From: DTLC01 sp964555645
GTDB lineage: Bacteria > Verrucomicrobiota > Verrucomicrobiia > Limisphaerales > DTLC01
Assembly (NCBI GenBank): GCA_964555645.1
Contig: CAZKTA010000041.1
Span: 1-10,607, forward strand
DNA: 10,607 nt
Direction of reading: 5' to 3'
Below are positions 6,338 to 10,607 of the stretch, piece after piece (within the stretch, counting starts at the first letter, position 1; every line of letters starts with the position of its first letter). The translations under genes and the position numbers were made by a program. Under the pieces are notes generated by a model that was not told the DNA's origin, ran no database searches, and saw only the letters and a program-made list of their open reading frames with translations.

Positions 6338-9300
6338 ATGAACTCGTCTGAAGCCAACACATCTCAGGTCACACTCGGGCTGGCGGGTAAAATCGCGCAT
6401 GCGTTCGTTGACTCGAAGCTGACGCCGCTGATCATAATTGGTTCGATCCTGCTAGGCGTGTTTGCCACCGTATTGTTGCCGCGTGAGGAAGAGCCGCAGA
6501 TCCGCGTGCCGATGATTGACGTGTTTGTTTCCATGCCCGGGTTTAGCGCAAAAGAAGTCGAGGAACGCGCTACGCGGCCGATGGAAAAGTTGCTCTGGGA
6601 AATTCCGGGTGTCGAATACATCTACTCGACTTCATCCGAGGGGCAGTGCCTTGCAATTGTCAGGTTCAAGGTTGGTGAAGACGTCGAGAAAAGCCTTGTC
6701 AAACTTAACCAAAAATTGCAGTCCAACTTCGACCGTATTCCACCCGGTGTCTCGCCCCCGTTGATAAAGCCAAAGAGCATTGATGACGTGCCGATCCTTG
6801 CGCTCACGTTTCATTCGGCCCGGTACGATCATTACACATTGCGCAGGTTGGTCGCACAAGTCGAGGAAGCAGTCAAACAAGTGCCGCTTGTTGCCGAAAC
6901 GACGATCATCGGCGGTGCGCGTAGGCAAGTGCGTGTATTGTTTGACCCGGTGAAACTTGCCGCGCGCAACCTTAGCCCGGCCGCGCTTGTGCCCGTGCTT
7001 CAGCAGGCGAACCGACAATTCAGAGCCGGTGAACTAACTGCAGCCAACCAAAGTATTGTGGTTGAGACAGGCGGGTTCCTAAAAGACGCGCAGGACGTAG
7101 GCAGTGTCGTAGTAGGCGTTTACGGTGGCAAACCGGTTTATCTGCGGGACGTGGCTGAGATAATTGACGGACCGGAGGAACCAAGCCAGTACGTGTTGTT
7201 TGGAGAAGGGAGTGCACGCGGCGCGCGCGTCGCATTTGGTGCGTCGCCAAATGCGCCTTCGGCAGGCCAAGCCTCGCGTTCCGGTGCGGCGGCAAACTCG
7301 GCTGACACGGTTGTTTCCCCGCTTGCTGAACAACCCGCAGTAACACTTGCAATTGCAAAGCGGCCCGGCGCAAATGCAATCGCAGTCGCAAAACAGGTGC
7401 TTAAAAAAGTCGAGACTCTCAAAGGCAGGATCATCCCTGCGGATGTCCAAATTACAATCACCCGACATTACGGGCTGACGGCGCAGGAAAAATCAAACGA
7501 ACTGCTCCTGCACATGGGCATTGCAGTGTTGGGTGTATCAGCGCTGATTTTGCTTGTACTAGGGTGGCGCGAGGCAGGTGTGGTTGCAATTGCAATCCCG
7601 ACTACGCTTGCGCTCACGTTGCTTGTGTTTTATCTGTACGGGTTCACACTCAACCGGATCACATTGTTTGCGCTCATATTTAGCATCGGCATCTTAGTTG
7701 ACGATGCAATTGTCGTTGTTGAGAACATCGTCAGGCATTTCAACCTGCCACAAAACCGCAATCGAAACCGGTTACAAGTCGCCGTTGAAGCCGTCAGTGA
7801 AGTTGGCAACCCGACTATTCTTGCCACGTTTGCCGTCATAGCTGCGGTGTTGCCAATGGCGTTCGTGAGCGGCTTGATGGGGCCGTACATGCGACCAATT
7901 CCGATCGGCGCAAGCGCAGCAATGTTCTTTTCACTCGCCATATCGTTCATCGTCACACCGTGGGCGGCGGTGCGGATTTTGCAATGGCGCAGCCGCGGCA
8001 AGCACGGCGAATCCCATGCGCACGGAGCACCGGCTGACGGGTTCTTCGCGCGGCTGTACCGCAATTTCATGACGCCGCTGATCAGCCGGCCGCGGTTACA
8101 AATGCTGTTTTTGCTTGGCTTGGGGGCATTGCTTTTGCTTGCAATGGCAACCGTTGGGATCGGCTGGGTTAAGGTCAAGATGCTTCCGTTCGACAACAAG
8201 AGCGAGTTCCAGATCATTTTAAACATGCCCGAAGGCAGCGCACTCGAACACACCGCCCGAGTTGCGCGTGAGATTGCCGCCGCGATCAAAACCGAGCCTG
8301 AGGTGACAGACTACCAGGTCTATGTAGGTGTGGCTGCACCATTCAATTTCAATGGACTTGTGCGGCATTATTTCCTGCGGCGCAGCCCGCACCTGGCCGA
8401 CATACAGGTTAATCTGGTCCCAAAACACGCGCGTAAAGCGCAAAGCCACGACATCGCCAAACGCGTACGGCCACGCGTAACCGCAATTGCCGAGAAATAC
8501 GGTGCGCGTGTTGTAGTTGCTGAGGTGCCACCCGGCCCGCCGGTCTTGCAAACTCTTGTAGCCGAGATTTACGGGCCAACCGACGATGCCCGGCGCGCAC
8601 TTGCCGAGAAAGTGATCGAAATATTTAAGAAAACCGAAGGTGTGGTTGACGTTGACAAATACATCGAAGCTGACCAGCCCAAAACACGGTTTGTGATCGA
8701 CAAGGAAAAAGCCGCACTGCACGGTATCAGCGCCGAAATGATCGCCACAACACTGCGTCTTGCGGCTGGGGGTGTCCCGCTCGACCTTGTCCACAAACCA
8801 CTCGAAAAAGAAGACGTCACCATCCTGTTGCAATTGCCGCTGGCATATCGGACTGCGCCGGATGACCTGCTTGCGCTGCGGCTGCCCGCCCAGCCACAAC
8901 ATGGCGTAGGTGGTCCGCCGGCTTTGGTGCCGTTGCGTGAGTTGGTCACACTCCAACACATCACCGGCGACAAAAGCATCTACCACAAAAACCTCATGCC
9001 GGTCACTTACGTAATTGCTGATGTAGCTGGCAAAATCGAAAGCCCAGTCTATGCAATCCGCAAAATTAACAAGGCACTAAAAAAACTGGATGCACGCGAG
9101 TTCTTGGGAACTGAAGCACGTGCGCCCGGTGTAACCGGCGGGGTGTCGTCTGCCGCACACGGGCCAGATATTGTGCCCATTAAAATTTACAATGCAAAAC
9201 TGCCGCCGACTGAGCACGAGCTGGCCATCAAGTGGGACGGCGAATGGCATATAACAATCGAGGTGTTCCGTGACCTCGGTTTGGCGTTCGGCGCAGTGCT

Positions 9301-9796
9301 GATCTTGATTTACATCCTGATGGTGGGATGGTTTAGGTCGTTTGTAACGCCATTCATTGTGATGACGGTGATCCCGTTTTCATTGATCGGTATTTTACCC
9401 GCACACGGTTTGCTTGGCGCATTTTTCACCGCAACCTCGATGATCGGGTTCATGGCCGGGGCGGGCATTGTGGTGCGCAACTCGATCATTCTGGTTGACT
9501 TCATCGAGATGCGGCTTGCACAGGGCCGGTCATTGGCCGAGGCCGTTGTCGAAGCCGGCCTGATCAGATTCCGCCCGATCATGCTCACCGCAATGGCAGT
9601 TGTGGTTGGAGCAGCGGTTATTCTATTCGACCCGATATTCCAAGGGCTCGCCATCTCGCTCATGGCAGGTGGGATCGTCTCGATGATTATTGCGCCTGTG
9701 GCGGTGCCGTTGCTCTACTACATTGTGTACCACCGGAACCAACTGCCTGCGCAACCCGCTGGCATGCACACCCAAACCAATCAATCGAGCGCATGA
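6338..9796 (+). CDS. RND-family inner-membrane efflux permease (AcrB/HAE-like subgroup)
   Basis: This 1152-residue protein has the duplicated RND plan: TM1 near 29-50, a large periplasmic porter loop, a TM2-6 block (~390-560), TM7 (~590), a second loop and a TM8-12 block (~975-1140). TM4 carries GILVDDAIVVVENI with the adjacent aspartates D455/D456 that mark proton-coupled HAE-type pumps rather than single-Asp heavy-metal CusA-type ones. The TM10 site that is Lys940 in AcrB is Arg1047 here (GIVVRNSIILVDF). From memory, an MVRNS-like form is typical of one permease subgroup, so this is probably not damage. The protein is ~100 residues longer than AcrB, partly through low-complexity Ala/Gly/Ser-rich inserts at ~291-333 and ~926-943. 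ATG 6338 is preferred over upstream TTG 6317, which lies inside the tandem repeat. It should export a substrate through the adaptor and TolC-like channel; the substrate is not evident from sequence. Its TGA overlaps the next ATG. Confidence 0.94.
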   Translation: MNSSEANTSQVTLGLAGKIAHAFVDSKLTPLIIIGSILLGVFATVLLPREEEPQIRVPMIDVFVSMPGFSAKEVEERATRPMEKLLWEIPGVEYIYSTSSEGQCLAIVRFKVGEDVEKSLVKLNQKLQSNFDRIPPGVSPPLIKPKSIDDVPILALTFHSARYDHYTLRRLVAQVEEAVKQVPLVAETTIIGGARRQVRVLFDPVKLAARNLSPAALVPVLQQANRQFRAGELTAANQSIVVETGGFLKDAQDVGSVVVGVYGGKPVYLRDVAEIIDGPEEPSQYVLFGEGSARGARVAFGASPNAPSAGQASRSGAAANSADTVVSPLAEQPAVTLAIAKRPGANAIAVAKQVLKKVETLKGRIIPADVQITITRHYGLTAQEKSNELLLHMGIAVLGVSALILLVLGWREAGVVAIAIPTTLALTLLVFYLYGFTLNRITLFALIFSIGILVDDAIVVVENIVRHFNLPQNRNRNRLQVAVEAVSEVGNPTILATFAVIAAVLPMAFVSGLMGPYMRPIPIGASAAMFFSLAISFIVTPWAAVRILQWRSRGKHGESHAHGAPADGFFARLYRNFMTPLISRPRLQMLFLLGLGALLLLAMATVGIGWVKVKMLPFDNKSEFQIILNMPEGSALEHTARVAREIAAAIKTEPEVTDYQVYVGVAAPFNFNGLVRHYFLRRSPHLADIQVNLVPKHARKAQSHDIAKRVRPRVTAIAEKYGARVVVAEVPPGPPVLQTLVAEIYGPTDDARRALAEKVIEIFKKTEGVVDVDKYIEADQPKTRFVIDKEKAALHGISAEMIATTLRLAAGGVPLDLVHKPLEKEDVTILLQLPLAYRTAPDDLLALRLPAQPQHGVGGPPALVPLRELVTLQHITGDKSIYHKNLMPVTYVIADVAGKIESPVYAIRKINKALKKLDAREFLGTEARAPGVTGGVSSAAHGPDIVPIKIYNAKLPPTEHELAIKWDGEWHITIEVFRDLGLAFGAVLILIYILMVGWFRSFVTPFIVMTVIPFSLIGILPAHGLLGAFFTATSMIGFMAGAGIVVRNSIILVDFIEMRLAQGRSLAEAVVEAGLIRFRPIMLTAMAVVVGAAVILFDPIFQGLAISLMAGGIVSMIIAPVAVPLLYYIVYHRNQLPAQPAGMHTQTNQSSA
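7231..7255. repeat. 9-base inverted repeat inside the permease low-complexity insert
   Basis: CGCATTTGG (7231-7239) and CCAAATGCG (7247-7255) are exact reverse complements around a 7-base spacer. The pair lies within the Ala/Gly/Ser-rich insert of the permease (coding RVAFGASPNAP). Fewer than one such pair is expected by chance in a window of this size, so it may mark a small palindromic element that entered the gene in frame, though coding bias could also produce it. Confidence 0.4.
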
Positions 9797-10607
9797 ACAT
9801 GACAACCAGATTCAATCCAAAGCGTTTACTTTGTCCGGTTGACTTCAGCGAGCTTTCGACCCTGGCGTTGAAATACGCTGCAGCTGGCGCGCGCGTTTTC
9901 GATGCTGAGCTGACAGTTCTGCACATGATGCAATTCGAGCTGCCGCCGTATTTCACGCGGTCACAATTGAGCCAGTTCAAACGGCAAATGAAAGCCGCCA
10001 AGGCCGATGCACAAAAACATCTGGCAAATCAGGTTCGGCATGCACTGGGGCCGCTGGTTAACGCACTCAAGATTCGGCACCATGTAATCGAGCGCCCACC
10101 AGCGGCAGGCATAATCGAAACGGTCGAAGCTAGCAGATACGACCTTGTCGTGATGGGCACGCATGGTCGGTCAGGCGTGCAACGGTTCCTGCTCGGTTCG
10201 GTCACAGAAACAGTTGTGTGGAATAGCCCGGCGCCAGTGTTTGTTGTACGACAAAAAGAACACGATTTCATTGATGTGCTGAATCCCGAGGCCGCCCCCA
10301 CGCTAAAGAAAATTCTGTGTCCGGTCAACGAAAAGGCAATGGCGCAACCGTGTCTCGAAGTGGCCGGTACGCTCGCCCGACAGTTCGGCGCGGAGCTAAC
10401 CGTGCTGTACATCGTCGAGCCAGGTGCACAACAGGCCGTGTCCGAAGCTCGGAGCGCACTGTGTTCATGGGTACCGCACCAGATTATTACGCAATGCGCA
10501 GTGCAACCCCAGGTCAAACGCGGACATGCTCCGGAACAAATCATCAGGTTTGCCGCTGCCACGCAGCAGGACATGATTGTGTTGGGAGCGCCGGCACGGC
10601 AGCGGCT
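9793..10607 (+). CDS. Universal stress protein, tandem UspA domains (3' end outside window)
   Basis: The frame opens at ATG 9793, overlapping the permease stop as ATGA (ATG 9799 is a possible alternative), and remains open to the window edge: 271 visible residues. Domain 1 (~8-152) is a complete UspA fold. RLLCPVDFSELSTLALKYAA has the conserved Asp17 and Ser19 at the nucleotide site. The ATP-binding motif G-2x-G-9x-G-S is exact in GTHGRSGVQRFLLGS (122-136), followed by the terminal strand APVFVVR. Domain 2 starts near 172 (KKILCPVNEKAMAQP) and reaches DMIVLGAPARQ at the edge; VNEKA replaces the usual VDxS, and GAPA replaces GTHG, so it may not bind ATP the same way. Tandem Usps are cytoplasmic stress-adaptation proteins whose exact action is generally unknown. 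The overlap with the permease makes it the last visible member of the same operon. Confidence 0.92.
   Translation, partial: MNMTTRFNPKRLLCPVDFSELSTLALKYAAAGARVFDAELTVLHMMQFELPPYFTRSQLSQFKRQMKAAKADAQKHLANQVRHALGPLVNALKIRHHVIERPPAAGIIETVEASRYDLVVMGTHGRSGVQRFLLGSVTETVVWNSPAPVFVVRQKEHDFIDVLNPEAAPTLKKILCPVNEKAMAQPCLEVAGTLARQFGAELTVLYIVEPGAQQAVSEARSALCSWVPHQIITQCAVQPQVKRGHAPEQIIRFAAATQQDMIVLGAPARQR

Noticed and set aside
5782..6360. Long minus-strand ORF opposite the adaptor 3' end and the repeat gap
   Set aside because: It lies antisense to conserved adaptor coding sequence, and its first part (PKSKIQNPK) is a translation of the GGATTTT repeat, a known kind of phantom peptide.
8219..8986. 255-codon minus-strand ORF inside the permease
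   Set aside because: It is a shadow of the permease's strong coding bias; the + strand frame has clear RND homology across the same bases and the antisense product resembles nothing.
6338..9796. CusA/CzcA-type heavy-metal pump assignment for the permease
   Set aside because: TM4 has adjacent Asp455-Asp456 in VDDAIVVVEN as in HAE pumps; heavy-metal pumps typically have a single Asp in that motif.
1..10607. CRISPR array, tRNA or rRNA genes
   Set aside because: No regularly spaced direct repeats were seen, and no tRNA- or rRNA-like sequence was noticed on either strand; no covariance-model search was possible.

Overview
The window looks like a piece of a Verrucomicrobia chromosome or metagenomic contig. 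Two things point there. The left edge carries the end of an RCC1-like protein with a C-terminal segment (IEWSDDLVSWRPL ... PRRFYRAVLQ) of a kind I know from verrucomicrobial secreted proteins. The wrecked transposase next to it resembles the RAYT (REP-associated tyrosine transposase) type common in that phylum. The lineage is an inference; there is no rRNA or other taxonomic marker here.

Layout: (1) 1-348, + strand, 3' end of an RCC1-repeat protein. (2) 469-1398, - strand, a RAYT transposase pseudogene broken by about six reading-frame changes. (3) 1399-1639, an intergenic leader. (4) 1640 to the right edge, + strand, one long gene set: thioredoxin, sulfide:quinone oxidoreductase (SQR), a small DUF2892-type membrane protein, a TolC-family outer-membrane channel, an RND periplasmic adaptor, an RND inner-membrane permease and a universal stress protein that runs off the end. 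Three junctions are exact ATGA stop/start overlaps (3633, 4937, 9793), so at least part of the set is translationally coupled. The one clear break in the packing is the 147-base gap before the permease, which holds a 7-base tandem repeat and an imperfect inverted repeat.

How the genes may work together: SQR oxidises sulfide at the cytoplasmic membrane, sends electrons to quinone and makes sulfane sulfur (persulfide or polysulfide). Thioredoxin can reduce persulfides and disulfides. DUF2892 is the membrane part of rhodanese proteins such as YgaP. The tripartite TolC/adaptor/RND pump spans both membranes. Their joint arrangement suggests a sulfide or reactive-sulfur stress module with its own efflux pump and a Usp stress protein. 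The gene identities are well supported; the pump's substrate and the link to sulfur are inference from gene order. This is the most interesting part of the window.
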